NCBI RefSeq assembly: GCF_032854445.1
Contig: NC_088295.1
Coordinates: 30,312,470-30,376,469 of the forward strand
Source: Liolophura sinensis
Lineage: Eukaryota; Mollusca; Polyplacophora; Chitonida; Chitonidae
Direction of reading: 5' to 3'
Length of the DNA stretch: 64,000 bases
Shown here piece by piece: positions 42,701-57,700 of this stretch (position 1 is its first letter; every line of letters begins with the position of its first letter). The notes beneath the pieces were generated by a model that was not told the DNA's origin, did not search any database, and saw only the letters and a list, made by a program, of their open reading frames with translations. The translations under genes and the position numbers were made by a program.

Positions 42701-45700
42701 GTTGTGTTTAGCCAGGGATACAGGGCAATTGGGTCAGCTTGTGTAGGTGAGTGGTGTTTAGTCAGGGATACAGGAGGATTGGATCAGCTTGTGTAGGTAA
42801 GTGTTGTTTAGCCAGGGATACAGGGAAATTGGGTCAGCTTGTGTAGGTGAGTGTTGTTTAGGCAGGGATACAGATTAATTGGGTCAGCTTGTGTAAGTGA
42901 GTAGTGTTTAGTCAGGGATACAGGGAAATTGGGTCAGCTTTTGTAAGTGAGTGGTGTTTAGGCAGGGATACAGGAGAACTGGGTCAGCTTGTATGAGTAG
43001 TGTTTAGTCAGGGATACAGGGAAATTGGGTCAGCTTTTATAAGTGAGTGGTGTTTAGTCAGGGATACAGGAGAACTGGGTCAGCTTGTGTAAGTGAGTAG
43101 TGTTTAGGCAGGGATACAGGGAAATTGGGTCAGCTTTTATAAGTGAGTAGTGTTTAGGCAGGGATGCAGGAGAACTGGGTCAGCTTGTGTAAGTGAGTGT
43201 TGTTTAGGCAGGGATACAGGAGAACTGGGTCAGCTTGTGTAGGTGAACAGGAGTAGAAGAGAATCAGATTACCTGAAATGATTGTACTTTATAGCTACAG
43301 GTACAGGTCTTGTTTGCAGTTAATATAATAGTATAAATTACACGCAAATGTCAATTGAATATATATTGTAAACACCAAATAATTTTATTTTAAGTAAGTG
43401 ATATAGTCATACTAGCTAGATCAATTACAAACTGTGAAGTGCCTGCAAAATTCCAATTTTTCATGAATTCTTTTATATCCTCCAGTTTTTTCTGAATAAG
43501 TATATTGTTGGCATCTACTTAAGCATGTTAAAGTTTGTGAGGTAAAATTCTTTCTTTGTAGATATAGATGAATGTGTTGAAGGAACTCATGTGTGCCAAC
43601 AAGAGTGTGAGAATTCTATCGGAGGCTATAATTGTGAATGCTTACCAGGCTATGTGCTAGAAGACGACCGCATTACATGTTTTGACGGTAAATACACCTT
43701 TTCTCTTGATGCGTTGCATTGGCACAGTAAAAGTGCCTGCAAAATTCCAGGCAAATTATGTTTAAAGCAAATTATTTATGTATTTTTTGTGTTAATCTAT
43801 TTTCTGTCTGTTAACAGTTTTGTTTTTGTTTCCTTCCCATATATACTGCTGTACATGTATTAGTCTGTTTGTAAAGAGTTCATAGTTGGCTTTTTACCAT
43901 CTGTCGTCACAAAATATTTTCATATTCATATGGGTAATATTGTGGATATGCTTTGTGAACCAAAAGTTTTTGCCTATATGTCTCACTCTGAATCATATGA
44001 CAATTTTTATATGCCCAGTCATTAGGGTCTGTCCATCTATCCATCTGTCCGTTCGTCCGTATTCGTGTCCGGGCTATCACTCCAGCACCTTTGTGCATAG
44101 AGGTTTAATTTTGGATACATACATACATAGATGACAATTGGTTGCGACATACATTTGTCCATTTTCACAGTTGTCATGGTTGCCAGATTGCCATTTCCAT
44201 ATGTACATGTATACTATATTAATAGATATGATTTTGTGCCTGGGCTACAACTTCAACTGTTTTCTGCATAAAGTTTGGATTTGAGGTGGACAGCTTTTTC
44301 TGCTTGCGATGAAGATTCCCCTCAGGGGTTATACTCACCATAATGCTGCTGGTATTCTTTTATACATTTCAAACAAAGGCATTTGTTGGGGCATATATAG
44401 TGTTCACCTGAACTCTTGTTAACAATTTAAGCACACTAACAGAAGTGTCAGAATGCTTATTTCTTATCTTTGCTAATAATTTCAGATGATAAGCTGTGTG
44501 AAAAGCGAAACATCACATACTGTGACCATGCATGTACTGTGGAAAACCAGGAGCCGAAATGTGTGTGTTTCTCTGGCTACAACCTTGTTAATACCTCCCA
44601 TTGTGAAGGTTAGACACTTGTGGTTTCCTCATTATATAATATGGCAAACTTTAGTGGACGAAGTAAATTATTAAACTCATGATGATGAGACATGTCTTAT
44701 TATGTATCCAAAAGTTTGGATTTTCAATATTGTAATTTTTTCATAATTTTTAAATAAGTGAAACCATATTAGCTGTCTGCTCTTTACTTGTTGGATGCTT
44801 TGGATCCACAGATGCCCTGGCTATGTAAGTGAAATGATTTTTAATTTTGCCTGACTGTCTGTCCACAGACATTGATGAGTGTATGGCAGATCCTATGCCC
44901 TGTAGCCAGTCCTGTAACAACACTGTTGGTAGTTTCTCATGTGGATGTCAGCTGGGGTATAAACTAGCCAATGATGGAAAAACCTGTGAAGGTACATGTA
45001 TCACTGTACACTGATGGCCTTGCATGTTACTGACTGTTAAATAGTTTCTTCTTTTACTTTTTGATGGCAGTTGGATGCTAAATTTCAAATATTAAAGACA
45101 CCACATGTCACCTGGAAAAATTGAACTTCGGTGTATATACATATTAAGTAGTGGTGTCATAACTTACTGAATTAGCGACTTAGTGCAATGTGTATTAAAA
45201 TCATTGTTAAAGAATATATTAGGAGTGGTATCTCCAAAAGCTCAGTGTTTACACATATGTACAACACAATAAAACATGTGGGATATTCCATTCTTGATGC
45301 GATATTAAATACCGTAAATTACCAGATTCTTGGCTTAGTGTAGGCCTATTATGCATTAGAATCAGAATTAAACAAAAAGTTACGGGTAGTATCTTAAAAA
45401 GCACAGCGTGTATGGAAATTGATGGAAATATAATTGTAACATTAAATGTTATTGTTACTTTTACAGTGTGTGATGCATTTCACTGGGGATTGAACTGTGC
45501 CACTGAGTGTGGGTGTGGGGCAGGAGCATTCTCATGTAACAACACATCTGGCTGTGTGTGTAAGGATGGCTGGAAAGGGGACAAGTGTGATGTGGACATA
45601 CAGGAGTGTTCGACTGTAAACATCTGTGGTAACCTGGAGACCTGCACTGAACTGCTGGGGTCCTATAGATGTGATTGTAACACAGGGTACCAAAAGTCAG

Positions 45701-48700
45701 GTGATTCTTGTGAAGGTAAGGTATAGTTATGGCTAGTTACATTACTGAGACGTCTGGATGGAAATGGCTTACAGGATAGTGATCATTATTCTGTTTATGG
45801 TATGCTGATTGTTAGCTGTTAAACATAAAGCAAGACTATGTCCGATCAGCTTCCAAGATATTTTGACATGAAACAAGAACATGTCAGACTTGATGATGTA
45901 TTGAATGAAGCAAAACTTCTGATGATGCAAGGATTGTGAACACTGACAAATGGAACCCAGATTAATAATCCATGAGAAAGCCATTTCAGTGCACACAGGT
46001 TCTCAAGTGAGAGCCATTTTTTTTTCAAGTAGTTGTTTTCAGCCTTTTCTGAAACATGGCTGTCTGTTCAATGTAGTTATTGTTTAATGATTGTAGAAAC
46101 TGGGTTCACAGTGAAGTCACTTAAAGTATGTTTTATTAATGATGATTGTTACGGTGACAAACAAGTATAAATCAAACATTTTCTATGATTTATTTCAAAT
46201 TTGATTTAGGTACATGACATTGTTTGTCAATATCGACTTGTTTTGTTTCTTTAGATATTGACGAATGTGCATCAAGTAAAGACAACGAGTGTGCCCAAGC
46301 CTGTGTCAACACAGTGCCAGGATATAGCTGTGACTGTTGGGCAGGTTTTAAGCCTGTGACTGAAAATAGAGCAATATGTATAGGTTTGTATTCTTCCATG
46401 GCAAAATCCAAATATTATACATGTACCAAACAGTATTTGGATGTGTTCACACAACTTTTTTGTTGTGATAAAAGCAGCAAAGCAGGTACATGAAGGTTGA
46501 ATCATTAAGTGGTTAATGTCTGTTAATTACCCATGGTTCATTATTCCCTTGTGCTATAGTGTTGCAATGCTATAACCACTACTTTGTGAGTTTCAGAGAA
46601 TAATGGTTTCCACTTTTGATCTGACATTACACATACAAGATCACTTAATTTACATCACCTTTTGCTGATGCACAACCACAGTTGATACATTAAACTGCAC
46701 CATGTATCATTCTAGCATTATTCCCATTAGTCTACATTATATCAGCCTGATTTAGTGTCACATATGGCATATTATATCATGTCATGCCAGGTAATTTCTA
46801 TGGAAAGCCGAAAATGCTGTTTTTGAGGATTCTTCAGGTCCAGGAGTTAAATAATGTCATTCAGCATTAATACTTCTGAACAATTATGTCTAATAGGAAT
46901 GTGGATAGGTGTCCTTTCATTGTAATAACACCTAATTTCTCTTGGAACATGTCATAGTACTTTAAGGCACAGAACACACTAACAAGCAGTATATGTCAGA
47001 TGTGAGGCCATTAAACACTATCCATAAAAGTAGTTTGATTTATTTTTTAGAATTTTTTCAACCTAGTGAACTGCAGTTTTAGCTTTGGACAGGTGACATC
47101 ACATCAGGATTTTGCCAATTAACACACACTTAAGGCTAGATTTCATAATTTAGAATGAATATGCATACAGATGTATAAATTCACTTGTCTAAATGGACCG
47201 CGAAACAAACTATTTCAAGCAAAAAACATGGATGTTACATCACCGATAGCTTCTGAGTCATTATACAGAACACTGTAGAAATTGATGTTCAGAGCCTTTT
47301 ACTTTTAAAATTCTAAAAAAAGATAAGCTGTCATCATATAATAACTGTTTTCCTGGTAGGTTTTTAATTGTCTTTCATCTGATGTATACTTATACTTTAT
47401 TTTAGTGCTTTCTTTACCTTTAAAGGGTTGCTATTATGGCCACTCACCCAACAACTATGCAGTCTAGTGTTATCAAAGGTCTCTCCTGTAATAGTTGTCC
47501 ACAGTCCCTCAATTTTTATTTACTTATTTTCATAATACTATTGAAACATACACTAATAATTTGAAGTCCAGTAGTTTTATTTGTAGCAGAAAGGATAATC
47601 ACATACATATATACTGTGTCTGAATGTTGATTGAGGCTAGTGTATTATAATAAAGGTAACTTTCTCCAACAATACTTGTGTTTCAGACATTGATGAATGT
47701 GAGCAGGGTCACGACTGCGAACAGCTGTGTGACAATACAGCAGGTAGTTACAGATGTAACTGTAAACAGGGGTTCACTACTGACATGGATAGATTCACCT
47801 GTGTGAAAGGTAGAGATACTGTATTAATATATTTCTTTGAGGTCTATTTCTTTGATCAAGGTTCCTTTAGGAACTTGGCTTGGGAGCTTGATGTTTGCTT
47901 CTTTGCTTTTGAATATTTAAGAGTTATTAATAATTTCCATGTTCATGCCTGTGCTTATGTCTACCTGTTTATCACTATTTTAAGTGACTAAAATACCCAT
48001 CTCTTTCGGTGATGATAAATAGAGCATATTTTATGTGAGAGATGAAATATAATCCATAAGACATTAAGTCATGTAAGTGTGTTAATTGTCTTCTTTTTTT
48101 GTTTTTACCTTTTCAAAGAACTAAACAAATGGTTCTCAAACTTCACTATTAATAATCCCTTTACTGGTACTAGAACTGTCAGTTCATCAGTAATGCGTTA
48201 TGTGGATTTATTTTTTCATTTTATTCACTTAAAACTTGATACATGGCCTCACCAATACAAGCTGTAGTTCAGACTCGAGTTTTGGGCCATTTAGCCCATT
48301 TTCAACAAAACTATGGTACTTTTAGCCCTGTTTTGGACTCAACTGTTTTCTGAACTGTTTTTATGAAAGAAGTGATCATTCCAACTTGAAAATGACTTCA
48401 TGTTAGCATGATAGGATTGGATTGCTATTTATGTACATGTAGCTCCTACCCTCTAGCTGACAACTAGTAGCTCAGACTGGTGTGAGGCATGTACATGTAG
48501 GGGCCTACATGTAGCTCCTACCCTCTAGCTGACAACTAGTGGCTCAAATTGTTGTGAGACATGTACATGTAGCACCTACCCTCTAGCTGACAACTAGTAG
48601 CTCAGACTGGTGTAAGACATGTACATGTAGCTCCTACCCTCTCGCTGACAACTAGTAGCTCAGACTGGTGTGAGACATGTACATGTAGCTCCTACCCTCT

Positions 48701-51700
48701 ACCTGACAGCTAGTAGCTCAGACTGGTGTGAGACGTGTACATGCAACTCCTACCCTCTAGCTGACAACTAGTAGCTCAGACTGGTGTGAGACATGTACAT
48801 ATAGCTCCTACCCTCTAGCTGACAACTAGTAGCTCAGGCTGGTGTGAGACATGTACATGTAGCTCCTACCCTTTAGCTGACAACTAGTAGCTAATGCTGG
48901 TGTGAGACATGTACATGTAGCTCCTACCCTCTAGCTGACAACTAGTAGCTCAGACTGGTGTGAGACATGTACATGTAGCTCCTACCCTCTAGCTGACAAC
49001 TAGTAGCTCAGACTGGTGTGAGACATGTAAAGGAAGCTCCTACCCTCTAGCTGACAACTAGTAGCTCAGACTGTTGTGAGACATGTACATATAGCTCCTA
49101 CCCTCTAGCTGACAACTAGTGGCTCAAATTGTTGTGAGACATGTACATGTAGCACCTACCCTCTAGCTGACAACTAGTAGCTCAGCCTGGTGTGAGACAT
49201 GTACATGTAGCTCCTACCCTCTAGCTGACAACTAGTAGCTCAGACTGGTGTGAGACATGTACATGTACATGTAGCTCCTACCCTCTAGCTGACAACTAGT
49301 AGCTCAGCCTGGTGTGAGACATGTACATGTAGCTCCTACTCTCTAGCTGACAACTAGTAGCTCAGACTGGTGTGAGACATGTACATGTACATGTAGCTCC
49401 TACCCTCTAGCTGACAACTAGTAGCTCAGACTGGTGTGAGACATGTACATGTAGCTGCTACCGTTTAGCTGACAACTAGTAGCTCAGACTGGTGTGAGAC
49501 ATGTACATGTAGCTCCTACCCTCTAGCTGACAACTAGTAGCTCAGCCTGGTGTGAGACATGTACATGTAGCTCCTACCCCCTAGCTGACAACTAGTAGCT
49601 CAGACTGGTGTGAGACATGTACATGGGTTTGGGTTAGCAATACTTCCAGGGGTCGATCTATCAAAAACATTTGAGATGTAAGTTAAAATGTAAAGCATTG
49701 CCACTGTGCTTGGATTTTGGTAATTGAAGTTGAAAATTTGCCACGTGTCTTAAGACAACATGGGGAAGATGGTCAAATTTTTGATTTACAGGGCTCAAAA
49801 ATACTTAGGGTCTAAAGTCATATTTTAGAATTTTACTGAAGTCAAAGCTGAATTTGTAGAATTGGCCCCTGAATGCTTGTTTATGTATTTAATGACAATT
49901 TACAAAGGTCAAAGCTTTCAACCATATAATAATGAAATGATAATAACAAACATAAATATTACATTTACATATCATTTTAGCATTACATAAATGATAAATA
50001 AGTGCGTGTAAACAAATGTAGTAAGAATATTTTGCATTTTGACAGATCTTGCTACTGACCCATGTAATGGAACAAGCGGATGTGAATATGGCTGTGAACT
50101 GGTGAACCAGATACCACAGTGTTACTGCAGCTCCACACAGATCCTCAGAGAGGATAAGGTCACATGTCGCAGTGAGTAATCTTATTAAGGTGGATTACAT
50201 GTAGGTCAGACCAGTTTAAGTTGTTGTTCTATGGACTGAATTAATATTTCAGTGCCAGAGGAGGGTAAAGAAATGAAACTTAAAAATCTTCATAGTTGTA
50301 GGAAGTGTGGACTATTCCAGTGAAACGCAAAATAAAACTGGTTTCACCCTAGAGCAAAATATTAAAAAGCCGGTGCCAAAGTTATGGTGTTTCATATAAA
50401 TTTTGAAGTGTTAAATGTAAAAGCTAGTAGCAAATAAATTTCTAATTTGGTTTGATTTTGGTATGGCTTCAGTGTGATGACATACATACATATATATGTG
50501 TTCTCTCTGGCACGTGGTTAAACAGATGCTTTCACGACAGCTGATCTGCCGATTTAGCATTGAGGAGCTTTTAATATTTCGTTAAAACTTTGTTTCCTAC
50601 ACTTTTGTTCATAAGATCATATTCATTTAGTTATTAACAGTAGTCATTACCATGTTTTATCAGATGTGGCGTACAATATACCTGTGATTATCACACTGGA
50701 GGGGCTGGACTATACCACTGATTTGGACAACAAAGGATCTGATTCCTACAAGCTCCTGAGGACACATCTTCAACAGGCAGTAATGTATTTTGCATTGATT
50801 CACAAATATGATAAATATTTCATTTGATTGGTGTTTTGTGCCATACTCACAAATATTTCATTTATGCAATGGCAGCCAGCATTATAGTGGGGAAATAAGA
50901 CAGAGCCTGGAGGAAAGCCAGGCTGGAGGTTGCTGGCAGACCTTCCCACGTATGGCAAATATGATATATAAAAACATTAAATAAAGGTTATTGTTGAAAT
51001 TTCTCTCAGTGAAATTATTTATCTATTTTATGGGTGTTTTATGCCTTACTCAGGAATATTTCACTTCTATGACAGGGGCCAGCAATATGGTGAGAGGAAA
51101 CTAGGCAGAGCTTGGGGAAACCCCACGACCATCCTCAGATCGCTGCTTTATGGAATTAATGTACATGTTAAGGTGTATTTAATGATAAAAATGAATTTAA
51201 TTTCATGAAAACTGCAAACTCAGGGAAATTCTCCATGCTGTCAAGGTGTTTTAAAGATACAGTGTACATGTTTTTGCATACTTTTGCAGTTAAAGGTCAT
51301 TTATGCAGCAGTACCTGGCTTCACTGGAGTCATTGTTAGAAGTATCAGGTATGTTTCATGGCTTTATTTACAACCCTCTTGGATAATGGTTTTTAGAGCA
51401 ATGCATGATTTTATCATTTAGCTCGAATTTATCATGGATTGCAGAATAATTTTAAAGTTGACTTTCTATACTGAAAACACTTCAGAGCAATATACACAAA
51501 GCACAGTTGAGGGAAATTCTCTTCTGCTCTGATTGCTGTCCAAACCAACATGGCTTAAATTATGTTTCTATATACATGTAGAGGACAATTTTACCATCGA
51601 ACAAAACATGCTGATTTTGACTTATGTCAATATGGCAACAAATTGACACCTGACTGCCGAAGGACATTGCTACTTCATGGCATGGTGGATGTAGGGGTAC

Positions 51701-54700
51701 CAGCATATCATTTATTATGGCAGTACATATTGATATTTGATGTTAGAAGACACGTTTGTGTTTTTTACAGTATATGACGTACATCTGTTTTATTGTGTAT
51801 TATACCACAGCAACGGCTCCCTGATTGTCCAGCATGATGTCATCCTTAACATGCCTGTTAACCCCCAGAGGATGGAATCCGTCAGACAGGCCTTACATGA
51901 GGCTTCAGTGATGTCTGTAGTAATCAGGGTGGACACGACAAACACTACCATTGTGGGTGTACCTGTCATTCTAGGTGTCAATGGAACACAGTGTGAGTAC
52001 ATGTTTTGTGTTTTCACCACAGTACACTGCATTATATTGGTGCATAACTGTATTTTCTTGCATAATGCTTGTATTCTTTTAACATGATTTTTGGAAACAA
52101 TATTAGATTTTCTGGGTAATTAAAGCACAGATTCCTAAGGTGAAACTTTCTCAAACCTCCAACCTCAAAGTAATAGACTGCACTTAATTGCCAGTGCCAG
52201 TTCTTTAATTATGTCATCTAAGATAAATTTGTATATAAAATAGCTTTATCTAATCTCATGTGTCAACTATGTTTGCATGTCATGTAGCCTGAGGAGTAAA
52301 GCATATCTGCCATAATGTCTATGCCGATTTATAACTGTACATGTACATGCACCTCCAACTTTGCATTTCTTAATTCATATTAGAAAAACACTATGCTGGA
52401 AACACTATGTGGTCTCGAGCTGAGACGCTTTTCAGCCCGGCAATCTATGCTTAACCCAGACATACCAAAAAGTGTAATCCCAAATAACAATAACATTTCA
52501 TGTTCTTCGTTTTGAGATTTTTGTTTTCTTACTTGATTGGTGTTCAATGTAGTTGAAACTGGAGTACCCATCCCCTGATACCTGTTAAATCAGCCAACTT
52601 TAAAGAGAGGATCGTGACAGAGAAATAGGTTTTGTGCCTTAATAGTAATTATGGCCAGAGGATTTACTTTGTTGTGCAGTTATTTTTTTTTTTATTTCTG
52701 TTTTGGTTCTCGTTCTTCACAGATGATACGAGTACCAATGTCACCTGTGACTGGCTACCTTGTGGTCCAGAAGACACATGCTTGTCAGAGAATTCCACAA
52801 TATCATGTGTGTAAGTAGATAACCTCAATCACATTATGTTAAAGTTACATTGCTTATTATTTGTAAGTGATATGCCAATAGTTTGTAATAGCAATATATA
52901 TCCCAAATTCTAACTAATATACACTGCTGTAAAATGAACCAGAGATATTACATTTATATACTGCTTCATATTCATTTGTTGCAAATTAATATTGTGGATA
53001 TAAATTCTATCTATCATTTATCATATTATTACACCCCCCCCCCCCCATCCCAACGAAGTTTGTTGGGGGGTATACTGGAATCAGCCTGTCTGTCTGTCTG
53101 TCTGTAGGCACAATTTTGTCCACACAACTTCTCTCAAGCTACTGTGCCAATTTCAGTGAAGCATTTTTTCATAATTGTGTCCATTTAGGACTTTGCATAA
53201 CAGCGCTTTCCATGTATTCAGATTTTGCCCATACATCTCCTCACAAACTGCTGTGCCGAAACTTACCATACATCTTTCCTATTATCTGAACTATCATCTG
53301 TGCTTGATTAAGATTATTATTACCTAGGACTCTGTGTAACATATGATATCGAATCTAAACTACAGGTACCTGTAGTAATAATAATGAAGTGAAATCTTTA
53401 ACACTTTAACATCTAAATTTTAACAGCAGGGAGGGAAAATTAGGCTTTATACAAAACACTTATGATAGGGCTTAGTGGGCATAAAACAAAGTGGGAATTC
53501 ATTCTTCTTTAGTTGGTTCAGTCATCGGTATGCCGGTAAAGTGAAAGAAAAGTAGATACCAACACATGCTAACTTCCAATCAATGTCGCTTTGATACACA
53601 TTATCCCATTGTCTGTGCCTCGATCTCCTGTGGACCAGTGGGTGAGTTTTTAATAAATTGTGTCTGTGTAAAAGAACACAATGGTAGTTTGACAGCTGCT
53701 TCATTGTTAACGGATTCTAATGGTCTAAAGAGGACAATTAAAACCAAAAACAGTGCAAAACCTGCATTGCATTAAACTGCTCAAAAGGTGACAGATCACT
53801 TTGGCAGTTGCTCATCAAAGTTTTGAAATGATGTGACGTCTTTTTGAAAACTCCTCGCGGAAGGTGCGAAAGTAATCTACTTACTTAGGATTAAAGCCAC
53901 GCTTGATAATACCTGTTTGACGTGCTTGAATAATTTTGACCATATTATAACAAATGGGGGAAATTTAAACAGTTTTAAAAGTTTTCCAGAAATCACTTGT
54001 CTAAATAGGCGAAAATTAATTGCCGCAAACATATTTTTGGAGTGCATTCTTATTCAATTGGATAAATATTTTCATAATAACTCCCGTTCTGGTACTTGTA
54101 GTCTCTTCTGATTGCTACATTTGTCCTTTCAAACTGGATATACCAGTAGTGCAATTAATTCACACCATCAATGGCCCAAGAAGCAATCTATATGTACATG
54201 AAGCCAAACTAAGCAACATGACATACTGCCATTTCTTTTAAAGTTTTCTTAGTTTTCTTTCTTTTACATGTTTTATCTTTGGAATGTTTAAATGTGTGTG
54301 GTGGGGGGGGGTGAAAGGGTGGGGGGCATTGTTCGGACATCTGGATTCTAATTTTGACCGTCATTATTAATGGTGATAACTATGCTGATAACACAGATCC
54401 AAGAAATAAATAAGTAAATACATGGGTGTGCTTTGATTGTAAGGAAATCTGTGTTTTTGCATCTTGTAGGCTTTACATCTTACCACCAGTTACCATGGAA
54501 TCTGTTTCAATGACTCAGCCATTTAATGATACAACACCTACTCCAACCAAAGTAACTGCTACAACCACAACACCAGGTAGGCCTACAAGCATGATACCTG
54601 TTACAGCCACAACACCTAATATAATCACAGTAATTGCTACAACCACAACACCTGGTACAAGCATGATGCCTGATACAACCACAACACCTAATAGAACCAC

Positions 54701-57700
54701 AGTAACTGCTACAAGCACGACACCTGGTACAAGCATGATGCCTGTTACAGCCACAACACCTAATAGTACCACAGTAACTGTTACAACCACAACACTTGGT
54801 ACAAGCATGATGCCTGTTACAGCCACAACACCTAATATAACCACAGTAACTGCTACAACCACAACACCTGGTACAAGCATGATGCCTGTTACAGCCACAA
54901 CACCTAATAGAACCACAGAAACTGCAACAACCACAACACCTGGTACAAGCATGATGCCTGTCACAGCCACAACACCTAATAGAACCACAGTAACTGCTAC
55001 AAGGACGACACCTGATACAAGCATGATGCCTGATACAGCCACAACACCTAATATAACCACAGTAACTGCTACAACCGCAGTTTCCACAACACAAGGTAAC
55101 TATGCTTTTAAATTCTTGAGTACTGTGTTAAATGCCAGTCGAATAAATAACTACCTTTCTTATCAGTTTTAGCTATAAATGGAGGAATCTGTTGATTGTG
55201 ACTTTTATTAAAGCAAAAGACCTGAAAATATCGAAGTAGGTATCACTAAATAAACCTCTTAAGACTATACATAAATATACTTTCATTTATTCATTTAGAT
55301 TTTTGTGAAGAGAGTTAAAGGCGTTCAAACATTTGAATTTTAAGGTGGGCTTTATGGACCATACTATCAGTTTTCATACCATATGTCACAGGATGTGTTT
55401 TCAACTCACATAAATAATCACACTGAATGTTACACTAACTATTTTTACCCATGAGTAAAGGATTACTGAAATAATGTTCCCAACAATTTCTTCCTGCTGC
55501 TGAACATCATGAAAAAAGGTGATGTGAGGTCAGAGTTCCTAGATATTGTCAGTATGACTCGTAAAGCCCACCATAGTATTCAAATACATGAATGCCTTTT
55601 CAACACTCTTCCAAAAATCTGAAAAAATAAATGAAAGTATTTTTACATGTAGTTTTCAGTTGTTTTTATGATGAACCTTACTTCATAATTTAGCTTTGTT
55701 TTACTTTAAGATGACTCATGAGATGAATTTGCAGGATTTTAATGAACCCCAGGTTGGGTCATACCAAAAAATGGTACTTGGTGCTGCCTTGCTTGGCGCT
55801 GAGAGGTTAGAGCAAGGAAATAGGACTGGTTAGCCTGGTGTCAGTATAATGTGACTGGGTGGGGTGTCATGTCTTGTGTCTTTGGCGTGATACTTCAGTG
55901 GAGGCAGCACTTAGGCAGCACAGACTACAAGAAGACACATTACATGTGTATGTACCTCCAGTGTCTCTTCATCATATGACTGAAAAATTGTTAAGTATGA
56001 CATAAAACCCTTAGCATACATACATATAGTATTTAATTAGGAAGTTGTTATTTGATATTAAATTGACATAGCTTGTTGAATGTTTAAGTTAAGTTTTCTC
56101 TGCCAAAAAATAGGATTTTTGCGTCCTCAAAATGTTTTCTTTCTACAGTGCTATAAGTACATGTATAGTTGTAAGCATAGAGGTTGTAGGTGATAGCATA
56201 TTGTAGATTAGCATATTGTAAAAAGTATTGCTTTCTAAGCCTGACTTTACAGTCATCTATAAAGCCAATCCTGCTTGGGACCTTGTCCTTGACCAGTGTA
56301 CACTTTTAAATGTGGCATATAACTTTGATAAAACTTGCTTGTTAGCTCACCTATACAAAGTAAGGAGAGGTATTGTGAGTGAGGGATCAGATGCTGTCTG
56401 TGGCGGTGTCCAGTTTGTTTGTTTTTTCCCAATCATAGGGTTGCAGTGGCCATCCACAGCAAAGACCATCAGTAGCGTTCTTTGGGGCATATTTTATATA
56501 TTTTGTACTTCATTGAAGTCTGTTTTATTCATATGATCAGAAATATGTGGAAATGTCATCAGTGAACTTTACTGGGAACAAAGGACAAGGTTTTTTCCGT
56601 GACAGTTGTTTAACAACTGTGATAATCACCATTGCCGTCATAATGGCAAGTTTACTGACTGACTGATGGGACCTTAGAAAAATTGGATTTAATGAACACA
56701 TGATTACTGCCTGCAGTGATGGCTGAGCGAGGGCTGAAAGCCCTGTGAGGAAAGTGTTCATGTTAAGGCTTCTTCACTGCTATTCACTTCTTGTGTACCT
56801 TATTTTTGCTTTAATACATAATCTGTTGCTTTTTTGTTTCAGTGGTGTGTCCAGCAGGCCAATTCAGAAATGCAGCAACAAACAGATGTGTTCTTTGTGC
56901 AAGTGGTACTTACCAGAGCCTACGTGGGCAAAGCAGTTGTCTCTCTTGTCCATCAGGAACCTGGACACCAGAGGGCACTACCAGTAATGATCAGTGTGTT
57001 TGTAAGTTAATTATGACTAGTGGCAATAATATTGCTGTGCCATAAACCTCTAGTTGTATATATCATCAGGATTCAAATTGTTTATATTTCTTTATCATAA
57101 AGGTGTACTGCCTCAGATAATTCAGATCCATAACCTAACCAGGGGCGTCCGTGGACGAAAGGGTTAGCGCACCAGTCCAGTGCAATCAATGACCCAGGAG
57201 CCTATCACGAATGAGGTCGCTGTGAGCCCAGCTCATGCTGTCTTCCTCTCTGACGGTACTTGGGTTTGCCCCGGTTTGCTGTAGCTCTGTTTTTAAAGCT
57301 TGGTGTATTGTTTTTTTCATTCCTGTTGCATGTTCTGTGTTCATTCACAGGTATATTTTGTATGATTATTTTTTCTCAGGGCTATATTCTGTGGAGGACG
57401 GTACCAGTTTTAAGGGAGATGATCAGCTATCTGAATCTGTACAGGTGGAGAATGGACTCCCTGTGGCCAATTCCAAGGAACAGAATCTATTTGTTAGTAC
57501 AATATTCAATCCTATATTAATAACACTTCATTCAGTTCTTGTCAATCCAAGCAGATGCACTCAAGCACTATGAATATTCATGGTATATAAAGCTGTCTCG
57601 CTCATGTACATTTAACCACTTTGTTCAGTTCTTGTCAATCCAAGTAAATACTCACATGCAGGCTTAAAATTAACTTGCACAGATGTTTTTGAGTTTGACC

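Noticed and set aside
54507..55094. Minus-strand open frames opposite exon 31
   Set aside because: They are reverse-complement shadows of the 72-bp mucin repeat.
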